64,000 nt of DNA from Ianthella basta (Eukaryota; Porifera; Demospongiae; Verongiida; Ianthellidae): assembly GCA_964019415.1 (NCBI GenBank), contig OZ025871.1:266501-330500 (forward strand), written 5' to 3'. The notes under the pieces were generated by a model, which was given only the letters and a program-made list of their open reading frames with translations, was not told where the DNA came from and searched no databases. Position 1 is the stretch's first letter; every line of letters begins with the position of its first letter. This document shows positions 9,064-19,679 of this stretch, piece after piece. The translations under genes were made by a program, and so were the position numbers.

Positions 9064-11180
9064 CCCCCGTGCATCTTGGCATGTCCACACGATGGATCAT
9101 GCCGCGTGTACATTGAGATGGGAGCGCTGTAAGCAGGTGTTGGGGAAAATGCCATTAAAAAAAGTAAAGTCCAGACCGCCTCTCTCTCTCTCATCATGCA
9201 TGGACGGATGCATAGATGGATCCATCCATGCATGATGGATGGATGGATGGATCCTGACATGGTACATTGATGCATTCCCCATGCGATTTGTACGGGACCA
9301 TGTGCATGCTGTATGCATTGACATCCATGCACACACCGCGCCATCCATCCATGTACAATGTCATGGGATGCTGCGGCTTGTACAATGCTGGCATCCCCAG
9401 GCCCCGCCCCCGTGCACCTTGGCATGTCCACACGATGGATCATGCCGCGTGTACATTGAGATGGGAGCGCTGTAAGCAGGTGTTGGGGAAAATGCCATTA
9501 AAAAAAGTAAAGTCCAGACCGCCTCTCTCTCTCTCATCATGCATGGACGGATGCATAGATGGATCCATCCATGCATGATGGATGGATGGATGGATCCTGA
9601 CATGGTACATTGATGCATTCCCCATGCGATTTGTACGGGACCATGTGCATGCTGTATGCATTGACATCCATGCACACACCGCGCCATCCATCCATGTACA
9701 ATGTCATGGGATGCTGCGGCTTGTACAATGCTGGCACCCCCAGGCCCCGCCCCCGTGCACCTTGGCATGTCCACACGATGGATCATGCCGCGTGTACATT
9801 GAGATGGGAGCGCTGTAAGCAGGTGTTGGGGAAAATGCCATTAAAAAAAGTAAAGTCCAGACCGCCTCTCTCTCTCTCATCATGCATGGACGGATGCATA
9901 GATGGATCCATCCATGCATGATGGATGGATGGATGGATCCTGACATGGTACATTGATGCATTCCCCATGCGATTTGTACGGGACCATGTGCATGCTGTAT
10001 GCATTGACATCCATGCACACACCGCGCCATCCATCCATGTACAATGTCATGGGATGCTGCGGCTTGTACAATGCTGGCACCCCCAGGCCCCGCCCCCGTG
10101 CACCTTGGCATGTCCACACGATGGATCATGCCGCGTGTACATTGAGATGGGAGCGCTGTAAGCAGGTGTTGGGGAAAATGCCATTAAAAAAAGTAAAGTC
10201 CAGACCGCCTCTCTCTCTCTCATCATGCATGGACGGATGCATAGATGGATCCATCCATGCATGATGGATGGATGGATGGATCCTGACATGGTACATTGAT
10301 GCATTCCCCATGCGATTTGTACGGGACCATGTGCATGCTGTATGCATTGACATCCATGCACACACCGCGCCATCCATCCATGTACAATGTCATGGGATGC
10401 TGCGGCTTGTACAATGCTGGCACCCCCAGGCCCCGCCCCCGTGCACCTTGGCATGTCCACACGATGGATCATGCCGCGTGTACATTGAGATGGGAGCGCT
10501 GTAAGCAGGTGTTGGGGAAAATGCCATTAAAAAAAGTAAAGTCCAGACCGCCTCTCTCTCTCTCATCATGCATGGACGGATGCATAGATGGATCCATCCA
10601 TGCATGATGGATGGATGGATGGATCCTGACATGGTACATTGATGCATTCCCCATGCGATTTGTACGGGACCATGTGCATGCTGTATGCATTGACATCCAT
10701 GCACACACCGCGCCATCCATCCATGTACAATGTCATGGGATGCTGCGGCTTGTACAATGCTGGCACCCCCAGGCCCCGCCCCCGTGCACCTTGGCATGTC
10801 CACACGATGGATCATGCCGCGTGTACATTGAGATGGGAGCGCTGTAAGCAGGTGTTGGGGAAAATGCCATTAAAAAAAGTAAAGTCCAGACCGCCTCTCT
10901 CTCTCTCATCATGCATGGACGGATGCATAGATGGATCCATCCATGCATGATGGATGGATGGATGGATCCTGACATGGTACATTGATGCATTCCCCATGCG
11001 ATTTGTACGGGACCATGTGCATGCTGTATGCATTGACATCCATGCACACACCGCGCCATCCATCCATGTACAATGTCATGGGATGCTGCGGCTTGTACAA
11101 TGCTGGCACCCCCAGGCCCCGCCCCCGTGCACCTTGGCATGTCCACACGATGGATCATGCCGCGTGTACATTGAGATGGG
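9064..11180. repeat. 343-bp satellite, about 6.2 copies
   Basis: Near-identical tandem units starting about 9064, 9407, 9750, 10093, 10436, 10779 and a partial at 11122. Each has a CT run, TTAAAAAAAG, a GGATCCATCCATGCATGATGG-type near-palindrome and GGCCCCGCCCCCGTGC. Only scattered substitutions separate units, so the array is young or homogenised. The open frames within it simply reflect the repeat and I do not call them genes. Confidence 0.95.
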
Positions 11181-11337
11181 AGCTTATCCATGCGCACACC
11201 GTGCCATCCGTCCATGTACATAATGATAATTAATAGATGCAATAAAATCATTTCATATAAGAATAAAATGAAATCATAAAATCATATGCATGTATGTACA
11301 GTTGATGAAAGTCTGTCAGAGGGCGATCCACCCATTC
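11181..11337. other. Edge of the 343-bp array and AT-rich spacer
   Basis: 11181-11220 resembles an internal part of the satellite unit (CACACCGTGCCATCCGTCC), so the last unit has an internal deletion. The rest is AT-rich. Confidence 0.5.
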
Positions 11338-11381
11338 AGGCCTTGGCGTGTCCCACCAGGAAGACCAGTTTGTTGGAATAC
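11338..11381 (-). CDS. Possible terminal exon of an unknown gene
   Basis: On the reverse strand, a pyrimidine-rich tract ending TCTCTCCCACAG is followed by a short frame reading YSNKLVFLVGHAKA and a stop. This has the look of a last exon behind a good acceptor, but it is 44 bases long and I could not find the preceding exons. Confidence 0.2.
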
Positions 11382-11572
11382 TGTGGGAGAGAAGGGGGAG
11401 AGGAAGGAGACAGGGGGTATATGGTGAAAGACAGCACCATGTGAATCCAATGTATTACAACATATAACAATCACCACCATTCCTACATAGAGACAGCACT
11501 ACCATGCTGTCTATACAAAAAGCATAACTCCATGTACGTGAAAAGATCACAGCACATATGCACATAATCCAT

Positions 11573-11574
<2 letters not shown>

Positions 11575-11656
<82 letters not shown>
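11575..11656. repeat. (CA)n microsatellite
   Basis: About 41 CA units, next to the hammerhead at 11726-11786 as in the unit copies. Confidence 0.95.
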
Positions 11657-11658
<2 letters not shown>

Positions 11659-11725
11659 CCACACAAATGCATCAGACAGGTACAAGCACAATCGTCATGC
11701 ACAAATACGGCATCAATTGCAGGGA

Positions 11726-11786
11726 ACTGCAGACTATGGCACGAGTATGCCATAGTTTCGACCTGTTTGGGTCTCATCAGTGCAGC
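11726..11786 (-). ncRNA. Lone type I hammerhead ribozyme, dinucleotide-associated family
   Basis: Reverse strand: GCTGCA; core CTGATGA; stem II GACC-CAAACA-GGTC; GAAA; stem III CTATGGCA / TGCCATAG; GTC; TGCAGT. Stems II and III differ from the 17922-17982 copy by compensated changes while core, stem I and outer flanks (GGGTAC upstream, TCCCT downstream) are shared. All elements needed for cleavage are present. Confidence 0.9.
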
Positions 11787-11849
11787 GTACCCTGACATTC
11801 CTACACACACAATCACACCCACAATCACACCCACACCCACACAAGCATA

Positions 11850-12039
11850 CTGTATACGCTTTAACGTTCGCGGGGTTAAACTTTCGTGGTTCGCGAGTTT
11901 TCACATTTTTCGTGTTTTTACTTCCGCGGTTGCAGAGTCTCCAACAGGAGAAATAAAGCCTTGTGTAAGTTTTCGCGGGGTGAAACTTTCGCGGATGGTT
12001 GCTGATCCGCGAAAACCGCGAAAGTTAAAGCGTATACAG
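11850..12039. mobile_element. 190-bp MITE with TA target duplication
   Basis: Terminal inverted repeats CTGTATACGCTTTAAC...and ...GTTAAAGCGTATACAG, continuing with TTCGCGG / CCGCGAA, flanked by TA on both sides (11848-11849 and 12040-12041). No coding capacity; TA duplication suggests mobilisation by a Tc1/mariner-type transposase. Confidence 0.85.
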
Positions 12040-12172
12040 TACAATACATACATACATACATACATGTATACATCACGTGTAAGCAGGAACTGACAGCAAT
12101 AGGTACAGCACTACAGAACATTTAACCAAGAATTCCATGGTGATATATACATCACTATTGTCTGCCCTCAGG

Positions 12173-12598
12173 TACGACGGCGAGAACATTGGGCGATATC
12201 TAAACCAGGGCGGCCTGCGGCAAGCCCTCTCCCTAATGGTTCGCCTTTGCCGGCAGCCAGGGCCTTTTCAATTCTCCCTAATTGAAGACAAGGCGCAGGC
12301 CCACTGCAACACACGCTTTTCATATCACAAACACGCTGGTGCAGTGGTCATCGCTGAGGAAAGAATAGAGCTACGGGAAGAGCCAGTCGAGCTGCTGGTG
12401 AACTACGGCATTGAAGATTACTGGCTGGGGTTCTTCGGGAGGCACGCCCTGGACTGGGGACTTGAGCACCCAATGGTGCGCTCAGTCCTGTGGTGTGCCT
12501 CCTCACCGCACAGTTCACTGGATGACCATTTGAAACAAGTCGTTTTGAGAGCCCTGCCACAAGGAGTGACTGTACCCCCAAACATTACCCCACCATAA
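12173..12598 (+). CDS. Terminal exon with a possible SET-like domain
   Basis: A pyrimidine tract ending TCTGCCCTCAG precedes a frame open to TAA at 12596-12598 (about 141 codons). NIGRYLNQGG and HCNTRF, then AVVIAEERI and ELLVNYGIEDYW, sit in the order and spacing of the C-terminal half of a SET domain (iGRfiNh; NaRf; GEELl.dYG.eYW). SET domains methylate protein lysines using S-adenosylmethionine, but the cofactor-binding N-terminal half is not in this exon and I could not place upstream exons. It could be a host gene fragment or cargo of a repeat. Confidence 0.4.
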   Translation, partial: YDGENIGRYLNQGGLRQALSLMVRLCRQPGPFQFSLIEDKAQAHCNTRFSYHKHAGAVVIAEERIELREEPVELLVNYGIEDYWLGFFGRHALDWGLEHPMVRSVLWCASSPHSSLDDHLKQVVLRALPQGVTVPPNITPP

Positions 12599-13647
12599 GG
12601 GAACACTTACACATACACACATACACACTTGAGCGATTGCACACATTGAAAGCCGTAAGGCCATGCAAACTTGATTCACTGTTTATCGTCAAGTACTGTA
12701 AAAGTGAATACTGAAAGTTGGAGAGGTTGGGTATAAATGCATGCGGGCAGGGACAATAAACCGGGAATCGAATTTGTCTGGCCTAACTTAGGGTTAAACA
12801 ACAACGCTATCAAACTAGCGGCTAGTTTGACAGCGTTGTGGCTTTGTTGAAAACGTCGGGGCCGAAAATATCATAGACCAGTGAAAGAAAAAGGTAATTC
12901 AACTTATCTTGGCAAGGGATCCCTTTTTAGTGTGTCCAGGTTGCCACCGTCGACGCCATTCCCCGGCAGGCCTCCAATTCTTCTGTTTACGCCGCCATAT
13001 TTCCAGACACGTGCACGCGTATGAATCGCGTGACAATTATCGAACGTACTTCCTATAATTATAGCCCCTCCGCTAGGGACACATTGAGGACTGCAGCAGA
13101 CGCTGTGCACGCACTGAACAGCTGCAATCTTGTATGTGCAATCCATGACATGCATGCACAGCAGAGATGTAAAAATGAAATGCATTTGCACATTTTTTCT
13201 GGAGTCATTTTATGCAATTTTGCAAGGGCCCTATTAACCTGCATGTGGGACGTGCACCTCCCCGAATGGAGCATGCTGCAGCCCCAACTCTCAAATGCAG
13301 CATGGTACCACTACATTGTGCGCCAGTGCATGCATGCTGCAGTGAATGGTCTGCAAACCTGCAGTTGAAGCTTGTGGGCGGAGTCCTCTTAAGTACAGCA
13401 GCATAGCAGTTTGGCTGAGGAGTGCCGCATGATGCTGGTTTTGTATGCCTGCCTTGAGCATGCAATTTCAAGTGTACCATGCAATTTTGGCCTATTCAGA
13501 TCCCATTTTGCTCTGTCACTTTTGAAGGCCCAAAAGTGCACCTTATGTATACAAGGATAGGGGCTGCTGTAAGCAGAACCTGGCATGTATAGGCATTTAT
13601 ATTATTCCTCCGACAGGCAAAATCACGTGACCGTTACGTAATATTTG
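12599..13647. other. Intergenic; one perfect-looking hairpin
   Basis: 12801-12839 is a hairpin with 19-bp arms (ACAACGCTATCAAACTAGC / GCTAGTTTGACAGCGTTGT, one mismatch). The rest is unassigned, with TGCA-rich sequence around 13240-13380. Confidence 0.45.
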
Positions 13648-13708
13648 GCTGACCATGGATAATATATTCATAGGGGGAGGGTATGAATACATTATCCATG
13701 GTCAGACA
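13648..13708. repeat. 61-bp foldback
   Basis: Arms GCTGACCATGGATAATAT / ATTATCCATGGTCAGAC around a G-rich centre (AGGGGGAGGG). Confidence 0.8.
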
Positions 13709-13869
13709 GCCATACCAACTATATTGGCGCAAGTCAGTGGTATGGCAGGTCTTGTGCCTTAAAACCCCACCACCCCCTCACTCCTCATGCATCCATCATG
13801 CCCAGATGGATCCATCTGCGCGTGACGGGTACATGAGAAGTGAGGGGGCACTGATTTGGCAGGGCCGCT

Positions 13870-14038
13870 GAGATGGGTCCCGAAAGGAATCACCTTAATC
13901 CTCGCCAAGGGAGTGAAAAGATAATGCTTGGACCCGTTCTCCAATGATGGCACTCCTCATCTTGCGTGGTGAACGCACACCCACCACCTTATCACTCCTT
14001 TGGAGAGGGTTAAGGTGATTCTCTTCAGGGCCCATCTT
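13870..14038 (-). mobile_element. 168-bp foldback repeat, copy 2
   Basis: Inverted relative to 8583-8750 and about 85-90% similar by eye. The flanking ACTCCTCATGC and GATGGATCC words recur next to both copies, so a longer composite may have been duplicated. Confidence 0.75.
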
Positions 14039-14330
14039 GGTGTAATTGCATACGCACACATGGGGACAATCTCCTTAAAAATGCGCCACCCCCCTTACTC
14101 CTCATGCAGCCATCATGCCCAGAGGAATCCCTCTGGGCATGATGAGTTATGGGTATAATAACAAGAAAATTAATATAAAATAATTCAATATACTGTAAAT
14201 AATATTCAATACACTGTAAATTACTGCATAATTATAGGAAAAAGCAGGTTAAGGTTACTGTCTTTGGTGAACATCTTGCATCCTGCATGAGGAGAACGGA
14301 GACTGCTGAGACATGCACACACTCACATGT

Positions 14331-14332
<2 letters not shown>

Positions 14333-14408
<76 letters not shown>

Positions 14409-14425
14409 GTCCTTTCAATGGATGT

Positions 14426-14512
<87 letters not shown>
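14333..14512. repeat. (CA)n followed by (TG)n in inverted arrangement
   Basis: About 72 bp of CA (14333-14404), a 25-bp spacer, then about 83 bp of TG (14430-14512). The tracts are mutually complementary and could form a long hairpin or Z-DNA. Confidence 0.95.
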
Positions 14513-14515
<3 letters not shown>

Positions 14516-14695
14516 ATGAACGTGTACATAATATTGCCACCAACACCGCCCCCACAATCCATTTACACACAGATTACACACCTTCTAGTGATTACCACCC
14601 TACCTATATGTCGACACTTTCCCTAACCTTATATGGTGCCTGTGGATAGGGCACACATTTGCAGGCACAGACATCAAAAGCTAGCATGGCATGCA

Positions 14696-14736
14696 GGGGC
14701 CATCTTGTGGGAGGGGCAAGGGCCCAGCTATAAAAG
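14696..14736 (+). promoter_or_regulatory. Likely core promoter of the diverged YR gene
   Basis: TATAAAAG at 14729-14736 lies 55 bp before the ATG at 14791. Just upstream, GGGGCCATCTTGTGGGAGGG (14696-14715) also occurs upstream of the YR genes in units A (20759-20778) and B, so it is conserved between subfamilies whose coding sequence has diverged strongly. Confidence 0.6.
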
Positions 14737-14790
14737 GGGCTGCAAGTGGAGGTGCTACATCCATGTCTAAGACCCAGGACAAAGGCAACC

Positions 14791-16160
14791 ATGTCCAACG
14801 CCCAGTCTCCAGAGGAAATGATGCAGCTGGTGTTGAGGGCTGCTTTTGCTTTAGCCACCAGGGCACAGGGAGGTCCTCCTGACAGTCTGCAGAGCAAGGA
14901 TGCAGTTGAACCACCAACACCAGAGCCAGTTATTCCACCAAGACAGGATCCAGTTAACCCACCAACACTGGATCCAATTAGCCCACCAAGAAAGGATCCA
15001 ATTAGCCCACCAAGACAGGATCCAGTTAACCCACCAACACTGGATCCAGTTAACCCACCAACACTGGATCCAGTTAACCCACCAAGGAAGGATCCAATTA
15101 GCCCAGCAAGACAGGATCCAGTTAACCTACCAACACAGGATCCAGTTAACCCACCAACACAGGATTCAGTTGGCCCACCAACACCGGAGCCGGTTATCCC
15201 AGCAAGACAGGGTCCAGTTAACCCACCAACACTGGATCCAGTTAGCCCAGCAAGACAGGGTCTAGTTAACCCACCAACACTGGATCCAGTTAACCCACCA
15301 ACACTGGATCCAGTTAGCCCACCAACACTGGACCCAGTTAGCCCACCAAGACAGGATCCAGTTAGCCCAGCAAGACAGGACCCAGTTAACCCACCGAGAC
15401 TGGATCCAGTTAGCCCACCAACACACTCGCCCTCTCCCCCCTGCCCCTCCTCAGACAGTGATGACGACGACTATGAGCCAGTACCTAAGATGCCGCGGCG
15501 AGACAAGGGAGGGCGGGCAAGGAACTACCTGAACGTCCATCAGTACCCGGCCCTAGAGAGTCGGATGGAGCAGATGAGAAGCTTCTACGTGGATCCTGTC
15601 AGTCTGCGGAGGGAGGGCGATGCCATCAGTCTCGTGACATGGAACAAGGTCTCCCTCCACATTCTGTGTGAGTCACCTCCATATGGGGAGAGGGTGTGGC
15701 TGCAATGATTTTCATTTGTCAGTAATTATACTTGACTCTTAATTAACAATGCCTTGCCGTGGAGTTGTTGTAATGGGAATCATGACTGTCAGATAGAACT
15801 TAGGGTGGGTGCTCACTGATGCCCATCTGCCTGTCCACCTCCAGTGTTCCTGGCCTATGTTAAAGACACCCTGGGCAAGACACCAACACTAGACTGTCTG
15901 AGGAGTGAAGAGATGATCCAACAGTTTGTCCAGTCTCTAGTGAAGAAAGGGATACTAGGCAGCACCATAGCCCAGTACGTGGACCACCTCCAATACGGCC
16001 TACGCTACCTCTACTGCAAAGATCACATTAAGAACTACAAGCAGGAGGAACTTTACATCACTCTGGCCAGGCTGCGGGAAAAGTTCCGCAAGCAAACTGC
16101 GCATTCGACAGCTCAGCAGAGCTGGCAAGCTCTGGAGGCAAAGAACAAGTGGATCGAATG
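14791..16160 (+). CDS. Diverged Crypton-like YR gene, 5' exons only
   Basis: Two exons: 14791-15667 and 15845-16160, with GTGAGT donors and CCTCCAG acceptor. The N-terminus (AAFALATRAQG) matches exon 1 of the unit gene (SAFALAAQGSQ); SSDSDDDDYEP, RDKGGRARNYL and DPVSLRR match exon 3; FLAYVKDT to KWIEW matches exon 4. Exons 1-3 of the unit gene are here one continuous exon, and the low-complexity linker is a different 24-bp repeat encoding DPVNPPTL-like octapeptides. Only the N-terminal and core-binding regions are present. The following intron runs into CCCTAA repeats and unit A at 16185, so the catalytic exons are missing. A start at 14791 is chosen by homology and the GGCAACCATG context. 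Confidence 0.75.
14920..15420 (+). repeat. 24-bp coding minisatellite
   Basis: About 20 units encoding eight-residue Pro-rich repeats (for example LDPVNPPT, RQDPVSPA). Occupies the same protein position as the 27-bp repeat in the unit gene, with unrelated sequence. Confidence 0.9.
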
Positions 16161-16184
16161 GTGAGTAACTGTCAACGTTTCACT

Positions 16185-16204
16185 CCCTAACCCTAACCCT
16201 AACC
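16185..16204. repeat. Telomeric-type repeat, left junction of unit A
   Basis: Just over three CCCTAA copies exactly where the intron of the 14.7-kb YR gene stops and unit A begins. Confidence 0.95.
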
Positions 16205-16336
16205 TTGTGGTCGTGCTTGCCAAACCTTTATCCATCGAGAATCTTTAGCTGAACCTTTACCACTGTGGAACCTTTAGTTAAACCTTTACCCGTGTTGAAC
16301 CTTTATCTACCCCTTGATCCTAACCCTAACCCTAAC
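16205..16336. repeat. Degenerate telomere-like left arm
   Basis: Between two true CCCTAA runs (16185-16204 and 16319-16336) lie five or six AACCTTTA words (AACCTTTATCC, GAACCTTTACC, TAAACCTTTACC), each differing by one or two bases from the telomeric repeat. The same arrangement recurs at 25077-25207. Confidence 0.75.
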
Positions 16337-17808
16337 GTGACCCTTTGCTATCCCGTGTTCAGCAACCCCAAACTATCTACAACCCTTTGAGAAAAGCGCC
16401 TAACCCACCAAACCCTAACATTACACGCTAAAGCATAACATGCGCGCGCGTACACACTTACTTTAGCGAAGACACGATGCCTGGGAAACCCTCCAGAGCG
16501 CCAGGAAAAAAAAACGCAGCGTGCACCAGCTTCTCGGAGGCCATTTTCTTCGTCGTCTTGGTAACTAAGCACGTGTGCCTTAGCACCGCCCCCTGGGCTG
16601 TGACGTCACGCAATGTATTAAAGATAGCATGGGTGCAGCACCCATGCGAACTTTGACCCTCCATCCTTAAGCATTGGGGGGAGGGGCAAAATCAGCAACT
16701 TTGTCGACATCCTGCACATCGACGGTAAATTGTGAAACGTCGTCACCGCTCAGAGAGATTGCTAGCAATGATCTCTCGGCACTTGCAGAAATTCAAGACA
16801 ATACGCAGCTTAATGCTGCTTCTGCCCACCTAACCCATATAAATTAATACTTGGAAAATGCTGAGCTGGCTGAAAGAAGGCGAAGTTTGAGCGACTGCAG
16901 TACAGCGCGACTCGATTCTATCTCAACAACGACGACGAATATAACATCTACCAACATCTGAGATGTCATCACCACCAAGGAACGACTCAATTCTATAGGC
17001 TCAGCGTGCGACGATCCCGCAAACATGGTCCACACGCGAAGCTTCAATCCAGTCCAATTTGGTTGAGCATGACTTGCAGACTACTAGAAACGCATTGGAC
17101 GTATAGCTCGACGATCAGCATGTAACAGTAAAGAAAAATAGAGCTAAAGGTCTCCAAGGGGGTGGAGTCCTAGCAGCAATCAGGCCACAGATGAAGCTTA
17201 GTATCACCCAACACGCACGCACGCCGATCGCAGACTCACCGTGACTCCCTCGAAGCTTGATAGCGTCCCTAGTTGCTCGCAGGGTGGGCTTCAGCGAGCA
17301 AACCGACGAGCTCACCCTGGCCTAGGAGATGAGACGGCCATCTTCTTGATCAAATTCCAACTTCCAAACCAATGTTAAAATGGCGCATACTTACATACAT
17401 ACAATACATACGTGCATACATACATATATATGGGTATGCGTGTAGGAGATGTCACATAGACATCACACACTTGAGCGAGGTATAGCTATTGTGTGTGAAT
17501 GTATGTGTACAGTAGGGCCGGTTGTCCTGACTGAATGGTTGAAATCAGCTATTGGTAACTGATAGTCAAGCTAGTGATGTCGTTCTGTTGAGAGCTTTAG
17601 CCATTCTTCCTAGTTCCCATTGTCACTGCTTGAACTAGACTTGTAGCTGCCATAAAGAGTCGCTAGCTCGATTATCGATTACTCATACCGATTACAACCA
17701 TCCAGTTAGGGACTGCTAATGCAAAGGCACTGTATCCGTGAGTATAAGTGTGGTATGTTGCACACGTGAGTGAGTGAGTCAGCGAGTCAGTCTGTGAGCG
17801 AGTGTGTG

Positions 17809-17811
<3 letters not shown>
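16337..17811. other. Unit A left region without assignable gene
   Basis: Has TGACGTCACG (CRE-like) near 16600, the self-complementary 19-mer at about 16630-16648, and 16680-17100, which looks like eroded coding sequence on the + strand (NTQLNAASAHL, YLENAELAERRR) with stops in every frame. Near 17340 the reverse strand reads AAGATGGCCGTCTC. None of this supports a gene call. Confidence 0.4.

Positions 17812-17897
<86 letters not shown>
17812..17897. repeat. (TG)n microsatellite
   Basis: About 43 TG units directly before the hammerhead. Confidence 0.95.
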
Positions 17898-17899
<2 letters not shown>

Positions 17900-17921
17900 G
17901 GTGTTCAACTGCATGGGGTAC

Positions 17922-17982
17922 GCTGCACTGACGAGGCCCAAAGAGGCTGAAACTCTGCTACTGTAGTAGCAGAGTCTGCAGT
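17922..17982 (+). ncRNA. Type I hammerhead ribozyme, dinucleotide-associated family (unit A)
   Basis: GCTGCA; core CTGACGA (17928-17934); stem II GGCC-CAAAGA-GGCT; GAAA; stem III CTCTGCTAC / GTAGCAGAG; GTC with predicted cleavage after 17976; TGCAGT. Core is intact, unlike the inverted copy at 5809-5869. Confidence 0.9.
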
Positions 17983-18026
17983 TCCCTATTATAGGTTATG
18001 CATTATGCATTACTGTGCACATGTCT

Positions 18027-18028
<2 letters not shown>

Positions 18029-18075
<47 letters not shown>
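18029..18075. repeat. (TG)n microsatellite
   Basis: Second TG tract, so the hammerhead is bracketed by TG on both sides. Confidence 0.95.
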
Positions 18076-18078
<3 letters not shown>

Positions 18079-19576
18079 TAGTATTGTAGCTCTCTCCGAC
18101 ATTATCTGCAGGTCTGCAGCTGACTGGAACCGTTTTATTGTCCTACGTGATGGAGAAGCAAAGAGAGTCATAGAACACATTTAATTGAGACTTGCACCAT
18201 TCATTGCATGCACACAACCGCACTGCACCTTCTTGCAATTGGTGTAACCCTTTAAATCATTTAATTATTTGTTGCACTAATGGTCTATATTAACCTGAGG
18301 TATTTGCATGAGCTGCAGGAGTCCCTGTTGATTAGTGCAATTGATCTAATATAACAGCTTGAGTAATTAATGTAGCTTGCATATCAATAAATATCAATAT
18401 CAATAAATATTTAAGTGCACCGTACCCATAGGTACTAGGACACCACGTGGTCCAATGCAGCACTGCACAAATTAAAAAGGATAGGGATAATACTATATAT
18501 TATTACCATATATTAAACTGAACACGGCATATTTGCTTGCACATGCACATTCACATTCAACAGCACATGACTCTGGTGGACAGGAGAGTGTTCACCAGTA
18601 ATATTTAATGTTATGCACATACGGCTTGCTGCATACCTTTGGAAAAGCGCTGCTCGGTCGAATAGTATTTTGTTGCAGCTCCCGGATTGCGCAATCGCAT
18701 AAATGGCTGCAGCCCCCGTCTTCTGCAAAATCGGCGTCGCCTGCCCGGTAAACGCAGAAAGGCTTCTGCACGAAATTAGCTTCATTGGATAGCCATAGGA
18801 GATCAGTCTTGGTGTGTGATGTTTAGGCGCTTGGGCTGCTTCATCGCCGTGCAGCACAAGGCTGTCTGCCTTGTCCCTGTACATAAGGTATAGCGGGGTC
18901 AAGGGTCACATGGGTGCTGCACCCATGTCGCGGCAGTCTTAAAAAAGAGTCGGGCGTGGGTATGCGTGTGTGTTTTCCAGTGTTCTGTGCGCGTCTGGAT
19001 GGTTCAACAGCAGATCTGTCGTCGGTGATGTCGGTTTTCGCTCCCATTCTGTCCTGGACCCGTGTCCAGGCTGAAAATCGGGCGTTAGGGCTCTAGCTCG
19101 CCGACAGCGGTTTGAACAGGGCTTCGGGGTTAGATTAGCAGTCGTGTGTGATAGTTGTCTCTTAGTTTTTGTGTGTTTTGACGGTTTTAATGACGATTTG
19201 ACGGCGCCCATACGACGAGGTCATCGTTACGAGGCGTTCGTTCGCATTACACTCCAGGGGGAGGTCATCTGGCGGAGTGGCCACACTCCTGGCACTTGCC
19301 TCTACCCTTCCGACATGCTGGTGCTCCCTTGTCTGCAAAGGCTCGTGCTGGCAGCAATGCGAGGCCACCTTACATAGCATATACGCAACCACACGCGCAC
19401 TATCATAATAATCATTTTATCTTGCATGCAATATGGCCGAAGGTGGTCATAAGGCAAGTGGAGAACATGCACATGCATGCAGTTGATACTTGATGGCCTT
19501 GGTATGCAGTCATGCATGCATTCACTCTTGCCCACACCTACCCACCCACCCACACATACATGCAAACAATGCTGTA
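18076..19576. other. Unit A middle region, no assignable gene
   Basis: Contains the reverse-strand 129-codon frame (18513-18902) conserved in all copies, the self-complementary 19-mer CATGGGTGCTGCACCCATG near 18910, and a + strand frame (19144-19377) beginning MCDSCLLVFVCFDG whose YEAFVRITLQGEVIW section looks protein-like. I recognise none of them. Confidence 0.4.
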
Positions 19577-19634
19577 ACTGCAGACGGCTTCAATAATGAA
19601 GCCGTTTCGCCCTTCTGGGGCTCATCAGTGCAGT
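19577..19634 (-). ncRNA. Type I hammerhead ribozyme, array copy 5 (unit A)
   Basis: Reverse complement of the complete hammerhead at 4133-4190. Confidence 0.92.
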
Positions 19635-19679
19635 GCTCAAGCCAATTCACAGTCACACGCATGCACAGTCACACGCACA

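Noticed and set aside
9097-11251. Repeated 79-172 codon frames on both strands
   Set aside because: They recur every 343 bp with the satellite and contain Met/His-rich low-complexity peptides. Not genes.
13860-13895. Possible hammerhead at GCTGAGATGGGTCCCGAAAGG
   Set aside because: It has GAAA but the core reads CTGAGAT, not CTGANGA, and no stem I or III closes it. It is the end of a foldback repeat.
14313-14626. Frames encoding poly(Thr-His) and poly(Cys-Val)
   Set aside because: Translations of CA and TG microsatellites.
16185-16204. True chromosome end
   Set aside because: Only three to six hexamers and unique sequence continues on both sides, so these are internal telomeric-type runs.
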